Below, one piece after another: positions 1-9,732 of a stretch of DNA of 64,000 bases. Location of the stretch: assembly GCF_013112245.1 (NCBI RefSeq), contig NZ_WVRN01000002.1, forward strand, positions 62,001 through 126,000, in the 5' to 3' direction. The stretch comes from Ruegeria sp. HKCCD4315. Its GTDB lineage: Bacteria > Pseudomonadota > Alphaproteobacteria > Rhodobacterales > Rhodobacteraceae. Within the stretch, counting starts at the first letter, position 1. Each line of letters starts with the position of its first letter. Under the pieces are notes generated by a model. It worked only from the letters and a program-made list of their open reading frames with translations, was not told the origin of the DNA and did no database searches. A program made the position numbers and the translations under genes.

Positions 1-1662
1 ATAGACTTCCCGTTCGATCTCACCCGAAAGGGCTACACCCGCGAACCCGGCAAAATACCTGTAATCGCCGGATGCCGCGATGGTGCCAAAGCTTCTTTGG
101 AAATCCAGATCAAATTCGTGACGGCCGACGGCACCACCCAGATAATAGTCGAGATACAGACCGTTGTTGAACCGGTTCGCACCGAAGACACCGGCATTGA
201 TACCAAAGCCCTGGATTTCGCCATTTGCCCTGCTGGTCACGTCGCCGGTGCTTCCATAAATCCCGACAAAGTAACCGTGTACCCTGTTGTCGCTGACAAT
301 GCGCTCGCGACGGTAGGACAGGTTCAACAGGGTTTGTGACAGGCCGCTATCGGTCTCGAGGAAGTTCAATGAGCCCTCGATGGTTTCCCATATATCGCGC
401 GCGCAGTTGTAATTCTGGTGGAACAACCCACCATCTATCGTCACGTCCGAGCCGTTGGCCTGCAGGTTGAAGGTATGGTCCCGGTCCCTTGTGTTCTTGC
501 AGGTGTCGTACTGTTCCTGCGCTTCGATCGGAACAAACTCGACCCGACGATTGCGTGCCTTGCCTTGTGCCGTCGCGTTTGTGTCAATCGGACGGCTTTC
601 GCCATAGCCGCGTGCGCGATACCCGACGGTGTCCACGCCACGGCCTTTCAAAGCTTGCAAAACCGCATCGACCCGCCGTTGGCTGAGCGACAGATTATAC
701 GCATCCGGTGCGTCGCTGTCGGTATGACCTGCAATCTCGAAGGCACTGCCTTCACAGCTTCCTAGAATCTCGGCGATCTCATCCAGAATGGGGTCGCTTT
801 CCGGTTTGATGAGCGCCTTGTCGGTATCAAACAGGATCGGTCTGTCGTTCAGATGATCGTTCACGGCGGCCGCACATTGACGCGCGCTGCGTTGTCTGAG
901 GCGATCCAGTGCGCCAGTGGCAAAATCACGAGCCTGCTGGCTTTGCAATTCGACGGTCGTGTCGCGATCATCCTCCAGAACTGCAATCAGGTCCTCGGCA
1001 ATCTCGTCGATCAGCGATGGGTTCGACACTTCCACACTGATACGCGCCGTGTCGCAGTTGGTCGGGTTCAGCGTCTCGCAGATTTCATAGGTAAAGACAT
1101 ATGTGCCCGCTGACGTGCCCGGCGCCACCACGATCTCGCCCGCCGCGTTCATCGTCACCGAGCCCGCCGCAGGGGTCATGTCCAGACCCAGCGTTGTTAC
1201 GCCGTCATTCGCCGTGCCCGAGGTGCCCAGCGAAATGTCCGCAGGGTTCAGAACCGATCCGTTCAACATGTCGTTGCCCAGAACCGAAGCCGTCGTTGTG
1301 CGTGTGATCCCATTCACCGCCGTCGACGCGTCGTCCACCGCGTCGATCACCGCCGCATCCACTACAACCGTTGCCTGCGCCGTGTCGCAGTTCGTCGGGT
1401 TCAACGTCTCACAGATCTCGTAGGTGAAGACATACGTTCCCGGAGCCACGATGATCTCGCCCGCCGCGTTCATCGTTACCGAGCCCGCCACCGGGGTCAC
1501 GTCCAGACCCAGCGTTGTTACGTCGTCCTTCGCAGTGCCTGAGGTGCCCAGTAAGACATCCGCCGGGTTCAGAACAGACCCGTTCAGCGTGTCATTGCCC
1601 AGAACAGACGCCGTTGTCGCCCCAGTGATCCCATTCGCGGTTGTCGGCGCGTCGTCCCATTC
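1..1662 (-). CDS. Repeat-OmpA-autotransporter-barrel outer membrane protein, 3' part only
   Basis: This is an open minus-strand frame that runs off the left edge. Reading from its 5' end, it has two Ig-like/cadherin-like repeats (1656 to about 1030), each with TYVFTYEICETLNPTNCDTA. Next comes an OmpA C-terminal peptidoglycan-binding domain at about 850-530, seen in FEIAGHTDSD, LSLSQRRVDAV and GYGESRPI followed by RNRRVEF. Last is aromatic/glycine-rich sequence (FGANRFNNGLYLDYYLGG) typical of an autotransporter beta-barrel. No signal peptide is present. The frame begins inside a repeat, exactly where the neighbouring sulfatase gene ends; upstream of there it only continues as out-of-frame sulfatase sequence to a chance ATG at 1812. 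I therefore infer a 5'-truncated and probably non-functional gene. The domain calls are firm; the gene start is not known. Confidence 0.7.
1030..1656 (-). repeat. Two tandem Ig-like protein repeats, period 321 bp
   Basis: Two near-identical coding repeats lie head to tail. The Asp-Asp that opens each unit is encoded at 1651-1656 and at 1330-1335, giving a 107-codon period. Shared strings are TASVLGND, LNGSVLNPAD, TTLGLD and GSVTMNAAGEI. The second unit carries three additional residues (SAG) before TYVFTYE. The first unit lacks the linker seen before the second, consistent with truncation at this point. Confidence 0.8.
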
Positions 1663-3097
1663 AGTTTTTGGGAGGTTCGTAGGGATCCGGCGTTCCGGGT
1701 GGGATTGGAGGGTGTTCTTTGAACGTTGCGATGTGTTCCTGCAACTGCGGTAGCGCCTTTTCGACCGCCCATGTGTAAGGGAAAAGTACGCTTTCACGCT
1801 CGTGTGGATCATTCAGAAGATTGTAGACCCGTGGTGTATCGAAAGACTTCGTCGCACCAAAAGCCGTTGTGTTCTCTTTGAACAGGACTTTCCAGTCCTT
1901 CCATTTGACGCCGAATATCTGCTCGCCCATGTAGACGATCACGCCTTCTCGGTTAGAACGCGGTTGGATGCCCAGAAAGAACTTGGACTGGTCGATGCCA
2001 TCAAAGGCCCTGTCATCAGGCACCTTGCCGCCTGCAAACGCGGCCAGTGTTGGATAAAGGTCCATCGAGTGGACAACGTCATTGCTTTCCGAACCAGCGG
2101 GAATCTTCCCCGGCCACTTGATCGCAAAAGGCACGCGCATGCTTCCTTCGAGACTGGTAAACAGAGTACCGCGCCAAGGCCCGGCTGTACCATGTACTGC
2201 AGGAACCGGCGAGACATTTGCGTTTCCAACCGGAAGAGCTTCGGGGCCGTTGTCAGCAGTAAATATCACCACCGTTTCGTCGGAAACACCAGCATCCTCA
2301 AGCGCATCAACGATGCGTCCGATATAGCTATCTGTTTGAAGCAGAATGTCAGCCCAAACGCCGTTTCCCGTAGCGCCATCAAATTCTTCGGACACGATGT
2401 TTGGATAGTGGGTCTGCGTATAGGCAAGATAGATGAAGAATGGTGCATCTTCCCCGCTCTTGGTTTCGATGAAATCAATGGCTTTCTTTGTCAGGTCGCC
2501 ATCTATCTCGCCGCGATAATCCAGATCATAGTCGCGCGCTACTGTCGCCGGTTCACCTGCAACACCCTGCATCACAACCGGTTCTTCCATGTTGGCTTCG
2601 GCAAAGCCCGGCAGCGAGCGCCAGACTGTGACATCAGTGGTTTCAACGCCGTAAAACTCGTCGAATCCTTGATTCGTTGGATAGCGTCCCTCGGTCCAGC
2701 CAAGGTGCCATTTGCCATACATGGCCGTGTTATACCCTGCTTCCTTGAGCATCTCGGCCATTGTGATTTCCCACTGGGTCAGACCGTAGACGCCACCTCC
2801 AAGTGGCACCGTATGATTGCCACTCCGAATGCCGTACCGACCGGTCATAGTCGCTGCACGGGACGGCGTGCATTGACTTTCAACGTTGAAGTTCGTGAGT
2901 CGTAATCCTTCCGCGGCCAGGTCGTCCATCTCCGGGGTCGCTGTACCACGGATTATGCCGCCTCCATTGAATCCGGGTTCGCCCCAGCCAAAATTATCTA
3001 GAAATATGAATACGATGTTGGGTTTGTCTTGAGCTGAAGCGACCGTGGCAAATAGAAGAGATAGGCAAAGTAGGAATGTGCGAGAAAACCATTTCAT
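1661..3097 (-). CDS. Exported type I arylsulfatase
   Basis: Predicted to hydrolyse sulfate esters in the periplasm. The 478-residue protein starts MKWFSRTFLLCLSLLFATVASAQ in spirit: a short basic end, a hydrophobic core and an AxA-Q cleavage site. The sulfatase signature CTPSR followed by AATMTGRYGIRSG is present, so the Cys can be matured to formylglycine. PNIVFIFLDNFG carries the first metal site (usually DD, here DN) and FTADNGPE the second. The start at 3097 is preferred over an upstream ATG at 3151 because GGAG lies eight bases in front of it and the signal peptide begins there. The C-terminus (HPPIPPGTPDPYEPPKN) looks natural. Substrate unknown. It is transcribed away from the DUF3604 gene. 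Confidence 0.9.
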   Translation of the reverse strand: MKWFSRTFLLCLSLLFATVASAQDKPNIVFIFLDNFGWGEPGFNGGGIIRGTATPEMDDLAAEGLRLTNFNVESQCTPSRAATMTGRYGIRSGNHTVPLGGGVYGLTQWEITMAEMLKEAGYNTAMYGKWHLGWTEGRYPTNQGFDEFYGVETTDVTVWRSLPGFAEANMEEPVVMQGVAGEPATVARDYDLDYRGEIDGDLTKKAIDFIETKSGEDAPFFIYLAYTQTHYPNIVSEEFDGATGNGVWADILLQTDSYIGRIVDALEDAGVSDETVVIFTADNGPEALPVGNANVSPVPAVHGTAGPWRGTLFTSLEGSMRVPFAIKWPGKIPAGSESNDVVHSMDLYPTLAAFAGGKVPDDRAFDGIDQSKFFLGIQPRSNREGVIVYMGEQIFGVKWKDWKVLFKENTTAFGATKSFDTPRVYNLLNDPHERESVLFPYTWAVEKALPQLQEHIATFKEHPPIPPGTPDPYEPPKN

Positions 3098-3349
3098 GAC
3101 AGCGGCTCCGATCAAGATCACGTGCTCAAGACTGACGAACCAAGTCACCAATCGTCAAGAACGACCATTCGGTACAGAGCTTTGAAGCAGCACCTGGGCG
3201 TCAAGTTACGGGCGAAGCTACAATCAGCGATCAATCGAATCTCCTCCGGGATCCCTTGTGATCAACTAAGAAAAACCTTTGTTTTCCTTGACGAACAGCC
3301 CACTCAGATGTTGCCATAGGCTGGCGTTCAGCTCGGCTGGGAGGTTCAA

Positions 3350-5296
3350 ATGAAGTTTTTTCTGACGACATCGACAGCAATCGTTTCCGCAGCATTCATA
3401 ACAAGCCCTTCAAATGCTCAAGAGGCCGCACAAGGCGGGCAAGTTGGAGAGATGACCATATCGGTCGATGATATGCGTGAACCCGCGCCCGCCGATTTCT
3501 CACCCTATGCAGGTCGAGACTTTCCTACACGACCTCTGTGGGGTGACACTCACCTGCACACGTCAAACTCGCTCGACGCCCGCGGATTTGGCGTCATTCT
3601 GAGCCCCGACGATGCCTATAGGTTTGCGCGAGGTGAGGAAGTCACCACGTCGCACGGTTTGCGCGTGAAGTTGTCGCGACCGCTCGACTGGCTTGTCGTA
3701 TCTGATCACTCTGACGCCATGGGCGCTATGAATGAGATCGTTGCGGGGAACTCCACGCTGATGCGTGACCCGACGCTTCGAGACTGGCACGAACGCCTCA
3801 ACGCTGGGGGGGACGTCGCGCTTGGCGCAACAATGGAAGTTATCGAAACCTTCGCTGGCATCACCGGGGACGCTCTTCCCGAAGCCGTTTCAGATCGCAG
3901 GTTCGTACAATCCGTCTGGGACGAGTTCACGCAAACTGCGGATCATCACAACGCCCCCGGCACATTCACAGCGTTCATTGGATATGAATGGACGTCCACC
4001 GAAGCTGGCAACAACCTCCACCGCAACGTGATCTACCGGGATGATGCCATTCGCGCACGGCAGATGCTGCCTTTCACGACCGCAGAAACCTTTAATCCGG
4101 AACGGTTATGGGACTGGATGGAAACATATGAACAAGAGACTGGCGGGCGTGTGCTGGCCCTTGCCCACAACGGCAACGTCTCTAACGGTCTTATGTTCCC
4201 GGTCGAAACCAACCCGGAAACGGGTGAGCCGTTGACAGGTGACTATGCGGAACGGCGCGCGAAGTGGGAACCAATGTACGAAATCACCCAAATCAAAGGT
4301 GACGGAGAAACACATCCGTTTCTAAGCCCTAACGATGAGTTCGCAGACTATGAAACTTGGGATAAATCCAACCTGGGTCCAACGCCCAAAGAAGACTGGA
4401 TGCTCCAATATGAATATGCGCGTGAGGCATTGAAGAACGGTCTCAAGCTAGAGGCTCAGCTCGGCACCAATCCATACAAATTCGGAGTAGTGGGATCGAC
4501 CGACAGCCATACGGCTTTGGCAACGGCGGAAGAAGACAATTTCTTTGGCAAACACTCTGGCGTCGAACCAGAGACCGGTCGTTGGCAACATGTTGTTGGT
4601 GAGTTTGAAGCAACAAGAATTCTTGGATGGGAGATGGCAGCTTCTGGCTATGCAGCGGTCTGGGCTCAGGACAACACGCGCGAAGCAATATTCGATGCAA
4701 TGGAGCGGAAAGAGGTCTATGGGACAACCGGCAGTCGCATCGCGGTTCGTTTCTTTGGTGGTTGGGACTTTACAGAAGCTGATGCAAGATCTCGTTTGCC
4801 CGCAGAAATCGGATACGAAAAAGGCGTTCCGATGGGTGGGGACCTCGCAGACGCGACAGAAGGCGCAGACGCACCAACATTCTTGGTTGCCGCGCTGAAA
4901 GATCCGTTCTCCGGCAATCTAGACCGCGTTCAGATCGTGAAAGGTTGGTTAAATGCCAGCGGCGAAACTGAAGAGCGGGTTTATGACGTGGCTTGGTCAG
5001 GAGACCGAGAACCCGATGCGGACGGTAACCTTCCAGCAGTAGGGAACACTGTGGATGTTGCAACGGGTACGTTCACCAATTCGATAGGGTCTCCAGAGCT
5101 GATCACTGTTTGGACGGACCCTGAATTCGATCCTTCAGTGCGGGCTTTCTACTATGCCCGCGTCTTGGAAATCCCCACGCCGAGGTGGACAATTTACGAC
5201 GCCGTTCGGTTTGGAGACGAATTGCCTGCCGACGTGCCCACGTCAACACAGGAACGCGCTTACACGTCGCCAATTTGGTATACTCCCGAGGACTGA
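3350..5296 (+). CDS. Exported DUF3604 (PHP-like) protein, copy 1
   Basis: A 648-residue secreted protein with an N-terminal signal peptide ending near SPSNAQ. DUF3604 hallmarks are WGDTHLHT (HxH metal site), VVSDHSD, LAHNGNVSNG and GSTDSHTALAT, all suggestive of a PHP-like metal-dependent hydrolase fold. The biochemical role of the family is not established. The start has a good site (GGGAGG) and follows a 250-base divergent spacer shared with the sulfatase. A clear paralogue lies at 48640-50562. The sulfatase pairing suggests a role in using a sulfated or phosphorylated polymer, but that is inference. Confidence 0.9.
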   Translation: MKFFLTTSTAIVSAAFITSPSNAQEAAQGGQVGEMTISVDDMREPAPADFSPYAGRDFPTRPLWGDTHLHTSNSLDARGFGVILSPDDAYRFARGEEVTTSHGLRVKLSRPLDWLVVSDHSDAMGAMNEIVAGNSTLMRDPTLRDWHERLNAGGDVALGATMEVIETFAGITGDALPEAVSDRRFVQSVWDEFTQTADHHNAPGTFTAFIGYEWTSTEAGNNLHRNVIYRDDAIRARQMLPFTTAETFNPERLWDWMETYEQETGGRVLALAHNGNVSNGLMFPVETNPETGEPLTGDYAERRAKWEPMYEITQIKGDGETHPFLSPNDEFADYETWDKSNLGPTPKEDWMLQYEYAREALKNGLKLEAQLGTNPYKFGVVGSTDSHTALATAEEDNFFGKHSGVEPETGRWQHVVGEFEATRILGWEMAASGYAAVWAQDNTREAIFDAMERKEVYGTTGSRIAVRFFGGWDFTEADARSRLPAEIGYEKGVPMGGDLADATEGADAPTFLVAALKDPFSGNLDRVQIVKGWLNASGETEERVYDVAWSGDREPDADGNLPAVGNTVDVATGTFTNSIGSPELITVWTDPEFDPSVRAFYYARVLEIPTPRWTIYDAVRFGDELPADVPTSTQERAYTSPIWYTPED

Positions 5297-5731
5297 GGCC
5301 AAAGAACTCTCGTTGGTCACGACTAATGCTTAGCAACCCCTCGGCTCACATCGTTTGGCATACTCTGTCCAATCGAATGTGCGTTTACGGGCTCACTGCT
5401 GCCGTCGGCGGCGGCGCTGCATCTTGTGTTATGACGCCTGCATCAACATCGGGCTTTCGTTAACGGAAAGCTTGGCGGATCGGAGCACCAGTCATGGAGA
5501 CACCAAGCTTATCTGCCTTTCGCGCGCGTCGCATAGCTTGGAACAAGGGTCGAATTGTCAGTTAGGACAACGAATATTGTCACCGCGGTACGGTCCGTCA
5601 GAGGAGATATTCACTGCAATAGCGAAATTTGATTGCTGAAGAAGTCAAAGTCTGTGCAAAAGCTGACGTTTCTCAAGGCGACTATTGTTCAAACGACAGT
5701 CAACCGCCACCTACAACAACTAAGCTCTGCG
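5297..5731. other. Gene-free spacer with inverted repeats
   Basis: No convincing coding sequence lies between the convergent DUF3604 and hydrolase genes. A 6-bp stem GCTTTC/GAAAGC (5454-5472) with GTTAAC in its loop could be a weak bidirectional terminator. An 8-bp inverted pair AAGCTTGG (5469-5476) and CCAAGCTT (5504-5511) overlaps it. No transposase remains were recognised. Confidence 0.4.
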
Positions 5732-6739
5732 TCACCGCCCGTTGCCGATAACACGTTCGAGGAACTCGGCGATCCGTCCTTCCACGGACATGCTCAAGGC
5801 ATCGCTGCCCAAACTGGCTGCACCAGCAGGATAGAAATGGCCAAAGCCCGGCACCCACGCAAACTCATGCTCCACGCCGACATTTTCGTAGTGAGCGACC
5901 AAGAGGGGAACTGAAGACAACGCGCCCGGCAGATCATACTGACCCATGAACATGAGGATCGGCGGTCTGTCTGACGAAGCTGTAACCGCCTTGTTCACGT
6001 CAAACCCGGCGTCTGTGCCCGAGAGGAGAAAAACACCAGAGACAGGAACTCCCATACCATGTGCAACATTCCAAGACGTCACTGCGCCTGCGGAAAACCC
6101 TCCAAGTACAATACGGTTCGGATCGATGTTGTAAGCGGCCGCGGAGTCCCGGATATGCAGTACCGCTTCGCGCAAATCCTCGGCAGCCGAGATCACACCA
6201 TCAACCATTGTCTTCTCTTGTTCGGGGACGCTGAAATCAAGCGGCGGCAGGTCCATAGTGCCCCGAATGTGGTTGGCTTGGGACAATAGTGGCAACAGAC
6301 TGTCTGGCGCGATCCAATCTGTTTGATAACCTTCACCCGATGGCACAGGCCCTTCGGGTGTCAGCCGATAATCGATTGCAAAGCACGTATAGCCCCGCGC
6401 GGCAAAACGGCGGCAATAATTGCCCATCGAGGTATCCTGAGCACCACCCGATTGAAACGTAAGTCGCGGACTGCCGCGATGGAATGCGCCGCCGAAGGTG
6501 AGGATCACAGCAGGTCGCGGCATGGCCGTGGCTTCTGTCGGATGATAGATGTCCATCCACAAATCGCGCGAAACCTCCTTACCCTCTTTCGTCACGACCC
6601 CCTGTCCATAAACCACGTTTGCTTCCAGCGCATAGGTCACCGGGGCGGCCTCCTGCGCTTCAAGAGGGGTAGCAATCAGTGCATGTGAGATGAATACAGC
6701 TGCCAGAAGACCTAAGTTAATTTTGCTAAACTCTTCCAA
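5732..6739 (-). CDS. Exported alpha/beta hydrolase (esterase/lipase-like)
   Basis: Carboxylesterase of the HSL/BD-FAE type, predicted exported. It has a hydrophobic signal segment (LGLLAAVFISHALIATPLEAQ), an oxyanion-hole GGAFHRGS, a nucleophile elbow GGFSAGA, an acidic-residue region GQYDLPG and a terminal catalytic His in GFGHFYP. I chose a TTG start at 6739 because GGGAGG stands seven bases in front of it. An ATG at 6760 would put that site inside the gene. Length about 335 residues, normal for the family. Substrate unknown. It is convergent with the DUF3604 gene, and its neighbours are also exported enzymes. Confidence 0.8.
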   Translation of the reverse strand: MEEFSKINLGLLAAVFISHALIATPLEAQEAAPVTYALEANVVYGQGVVTKEGKEVSRDLWMDIYHPTEATAMPRPAVILTFGGAFHRGSPRLTFQSGGAQDTSMGNYCRRFAARGYTCFAIDYRLTPEGPVPSGEGYQTDWIAPDSLLPLLSQANHIRGTMDLPPLDFSVPEQEKTMVDGVISAAEDLREAVLHIRDSAAAYNIDPNRIVLGGFSAGAVTSWNVAHGMGVPVSGVFLLSGTDAGFDVNKAVTASSDRPPILMFMGQYDLPGALSSVPLLVAHYENVGVEHEFAWVPGFGHFYPAGAASLGSDALSMSVEGRIAEFLERVIGNGR

Positions 6740-7642
6740 CTTGGAACCTCCCAGAAGCATTGAGACAGGATTTCACGGAAAAGGGTCATGCAATTGAATT
6801 GTTGGGGACTCAGAGCTTAACCGTCCGGTTGGAGAAAACTCAACCCCTCGCGGATGGTCAAATTTGTCGTCCGTAGCTGGCTGGCGAAGTGTGCCTTTTA
6901 CACTTCGGCGTTGGACTCGGAGCAATCGCGGCATCATTTCGACCACCCCGACTCGCTTAGGGTTGGATGACTCGTTGCCACCATATCTCATGCCATTTTG
7001 CTCCTTGGTGTACCTTCCCCAAACCAGCCAACCTTTCTGTGCGTGGCTTCAACCCACCTGAGGGTAAAACCACGGCACTTGGATTCCGGGTGTTGAGAGA
7101 TTTTGAAACCAAACAATAATGAATGGATATTAAAAGACATGTCGTCATTTTGATGAACCAACCGTCGATTTTGGCAACGTCTATTGCTGCTGCGTTGGTT
7201 TGGGTCAGGTTTCATAACCAATAAATGACGGTCGAAGCGAGAACGGTTTCTGGACAGACCTTTGGGCATCCGTCGTGGCGTATCGCTACGCGCCACCAAT
7301 CCTTCAGCCTACCGGACATGATCTCAAATCATTGCCCGGCAGTGCATCGCGCAGTACCGTCCCGAGAGGGGCGGTTCCGTCGTTGGTATCAGCTTTAGGC
7401 TTACCCTGGGATTTGGAAGAAAGGGCTCCAGACCAGCCGTCTGATCGCCGTTTGGCCAGAATAGATCAGACAAACCACCGTTTCGTTTTGCACTGCCGTG
7501 AAACGCGCCGTACAGCGGAAATCAATGGGTCCTGAGCCTAGAATCTGCGACCGAACCTATCCGGAAAATGTCACCATGATTTTGCCTGGGGTATTTCGAG
7601 CCGGATTTATGCGTGGACAGTTGTGTTTGTTTGTCACCGGAA
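6740..7642. other. Long spacer without a recognisable gene
   Basis: About 900 bases. Several short open frames occur on both strands (for example 6988-7299 minus and 7275-7535 plus), but none has a recognisable domain or a good ribosome site. It lies beyond the 3' end of ureG and upstream of the 5732-6739 hydrolase, so it should hold the urease terminator and that hydrolase's promoter. No strong intrinsic terminator was found by eye. Confidence 0.4.
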
Positions 7643-8272
7643 TTACTTGGCTTTCGAAATCCCCAGACCTCCTCCTTTCACCAGCAGATCCACGATTGCG
7701 TCGACCCCATTTCTGTGTCGAAGCGACGAGAACAAGAAAGGTCGTCCTTTACGCATTTTCTTAGCATCACGTTCCATAACCTCCAGCGAAGCGCCAACAT
7801 GCGGCGCCAGATCGGTTTTGTTGATGATCAGGATGTCCGATTTCGTGATTGCCGGTCCGCCTTTTCTGGGGATTTCCTCACCCGCCGCGACATCGATGAC
7901 GTAGATGGTTAAATCCGCCAGTTCCGGGCTGAATGTGGCCGACAGATTGTCGCCACCGCTTTCAATCAACACCACGTCGAGATCGGGGTGGCGTGTCTGC
8001 ATTTCAGCAACGGCCGCCAAATTGATCGAGGCATCTTCGCGAATTGCAGTATGAGGGCAACCGCCGGTTTCAACGCCGATGATCCTGTCCCGCGGCAAAA
8101 CTTGCATGCGCATCAGTGCCTCGGCGTCTTCCTGCGTGTAAATATCATTGGTGATAACACCCACAGAACAAACATCACGCAGTGCTTCGGACAAAGCAGC
8201 GGTCAAAGTGGTTTTTCCGGCTCCGACCGGGCCTCCGATACCGACGCGAAGTGGGCCGTTCATACTGGTCAT
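7643..8272 (-). CDS. ureG: Urease accessory GTPase UreG
   Basis: SIMIBI-class GTPase that powers nickel delivery to apo-urease in the UreD-F-G complex in the cytoplasm. P-loop GGPVGAGKT near residue 15, the metal-binding CPH motif in [26 protein letters not shown] and the base-recognition NKTD are all present. The start at 8272 ([14 protein letters not shown]) gives a normal 209-residue protein and an ATGA overlap with the ureF stop, implying translational coupling. Last gene of the urease operon. Confidence 0.97.
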   Translation of the reverse strand: MTSMNGPLRVGIGGPVGAGKTTLTAALSEALRDVCSVGVITNDIYTQEDAEALMRMQVLPRDRIIGVETGGCPHTAIREDASINLAAVAEMQTRHPDLDVVLIESGGDNLSATFSPELADLTIYVIDVAAGEEIPRKGGPAITKSDILIINKTDLAPHVGASLEVMERDAKKMRKGRPFLFSSLRHRNGVDAIVDLLVKGGGLGISKAK

Positions 8273-8922
8273 GTGCGAAAGATCCTCGAATACTGTGTTT
8301 CGTGTTTCATGGACGCCAGATCTGCCAGGAACGCGGTAGAGCCCAATTCGTCCAGACTCGCCTTTTGTGCCCTTGCAGCAACCTGAGCGCACAGCGGCGT
8401 CAACTGGCGGATCACGCTTTGGGCATCAGTTTGCCCCAGTGGCACGAGGCGAGTTGCACAGGCGACAAGGTTACTTGCGAATGCTTGCAGAAACATCTTG
8501 GTTGTTAGCGCAACAGGAAGGTTTTGTAATCTTGCAGCCTGACCGACAGAGACCGGATATGTGAACTGTCCAAGGTCCAGTTCCCAAACGCCCTTCGTGA
8601 CATTTCCGAATGCCTGACCCAGTAGATCGGTTTCCATAAGCCTTTCGGATGTCGCGCAAAAGGCCCGCGCGATGCTATCGGTATTGATGAGCTCATCTTT
8701 GTCCAGCGCATTGTACGCAGCCACCAGAAACAACACGTCATTCCACCCAGAGCCATGTTCAAGCACATCTGAGATCCAGGCTTCGGTATCCCGAGAATTC
8801 GCGACAGTTCCCGCGTCAATCGCCGCTTCCAGCCCGTGCGAATAGGCAAACCCCCCGACAGGATAGGCAGGAGACAACCATTGGGTTAGCGTCAGAATGT
8901 CAGCGTCAGTGGGTGTGGCCAT
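8269..8922 (-). CDS. ureF: Urease accessory protein UreF
   Basis: UreF gates UreG GTPase action during urease activation. The conserved [23 protein letters not shown] lies near the N-terminus and the rest is helical and Ala/Leu-rich, as in the family. I prefer the ATG at 8922 (MATPTDADI, with AGGA just upstream). An ATG at 8940 is also possible. The gene overlaps the end of ureE by 17 bases and is coupled to ureG by ATGA. Confidence 0.95.
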   Translation of the reverse strand: MATPTDADILTLTQWLSPAYPVGGFAYSHGLEAAIDAGTVANSRDTEAWISDVLEHGSGWNDVLFLVAAYNALDKDELINTDSIARAFCATSERLMETDLLGQAFGNVTKGVWELDLGQFTYPVSVGQAARLQNLPVALTTKMFLQAFASNLVACATRLVPLGQTDAQSVIRQLTPLCAQVAARAQKASLDELGSTAFLADLASMKHETQYSRIFRT

Positions 8923-9358
8923 GGGTCCTGCCGTGGCCATAGGCTCCGCCTTCGGGGGTGAACGGTTCATGCACTTCTTTTACCGATGCGCCAATTTTCA
9001 ACAGCATGTCCCGGATAACGTGATCGACCTGAATCAAAAGTCGATCCTTTTCGATCTGGCAGGGCGTGTGGCGATTGCCGATATGCCATGCGATACGCGT
9101 TAGGTCCGGCGCTTTTACTTCAAGCAACGCTTCGGGTGCGGCCTGTATCTCCACTTCGCGCCCATCATCCAGAACCAATGCGCCGCCGTGGTTCAAAGAC
9201 GTCGTTTGTGCCAGATCGATAAGGATCTGTTCACCGCTTTCACAGGTCAGAACCTTGCGGCGCAAAAACCGGTCATCGTAAGTCAAAGACAAGCAATCTG
9301 CCGGATCGCCATGTGTGTGATCCGAATAACGATGCGCAGTACAGAGCAGGGCGGTCAT
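8906..9358 (-). CDS. ureE: Urease nickel metallochaperone UreE
   Basis: Delivers Ni2+ to the UreD-F-G complex. The start at 9358 (MTALLCTAH) is set by GGAGG seven bases upstream, giving 150 residues. Recognisable family segments are CLSLTYDDR, the central GNRHTPCQI and DHVIRDMLL. The C-terminus is His-rich ([10 protein letters not shown]), as in UreE proteins with additional metal-buffering capacity. It follows the DUF1127 gene and overlaps ureF. Confidence 0.95.
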   Translation of the reverse strand: MTALLCTAHRYSDHTHGDPADCLSLTYDDRFLRRKVLTCESGEQILIDLAQTTSLNHGGALVLDDGREVEIQAAPEALLEVKAPDLTRIAWHIGNRHTPCQIEKDRLLIQVDHVIRDMLLKIGASVKEVHEPFTPEGGAYGHGRTHGHTH

Positions 9359-9386
9359 ACCAGTACCTCCTCTGTAGAAGTGTTGG

Positions 9387-9611
9387 TCAGAGCCAGATTG
9401 AATCCGCAAAGACCCGGTGCACGATCCGTTCGCGTGTCAGACCGCGTTTTTTCAATTCCTCGTCGCTGAGCGATTGCAGGAATTCGACTTGCCGGACGCG
9501 TGATTGGGCTTCGGCTAGCCTGGTCAGAGCCGAGTAAATCGACGACCCGACGGATGCGATCAAACCGGGCAGCGAAAAGCGCGCGGTCGTATGTGTTGTT
9601 GAATGTGCCAT
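9387..9611 (-). CDS. Small DUF1127 protein inside the urease operon
   Basis: A 74-residue protein. Its C-terminal half matches the DUF1127 pattern: a helix rich in Gln/Arg (VRQVEFLQSLSDEELKKRG) followed by LTRERIVHRVF. The start at 9611 has GAGGG seven bases upstream; an in-frame ATG at 9641 is less well placed. DUF1127 proteins are small, often Arg-rich, and some are linked to phosphate, carbon or RNA-related regulation. A role in urease assembly is unknown. It lies between ureC and ureE in the same orientation, so it is probably co-transcribed. Confidence 0.75.
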   Translation of the reverse strand: MAHSTTHTTARFSLPGLIASVGSSIYSALTRLAEAQSRVRQVEFLQSLSDEELKKRGLTRERIVHRVFADSIWL

Positions 9612-9732
9612 TTGGACCCTCGTAAACGTTGGTCCTCCCATGGGGTTTAATATTTGTCATATCGGCCTCACTCAGTAGATAGTGTTTGGTCATTTCCGCC
9701 TTGCGCGTGTCGCAACGCAGCACAATTTTTGG

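Noticed and set aside
6957..7148. Possible transposase-like fragment (KWHEIWWQRVIQP) upstream of the urease end
   Set aside because: No second motif, no terminal repeats and no homologous phase around it.
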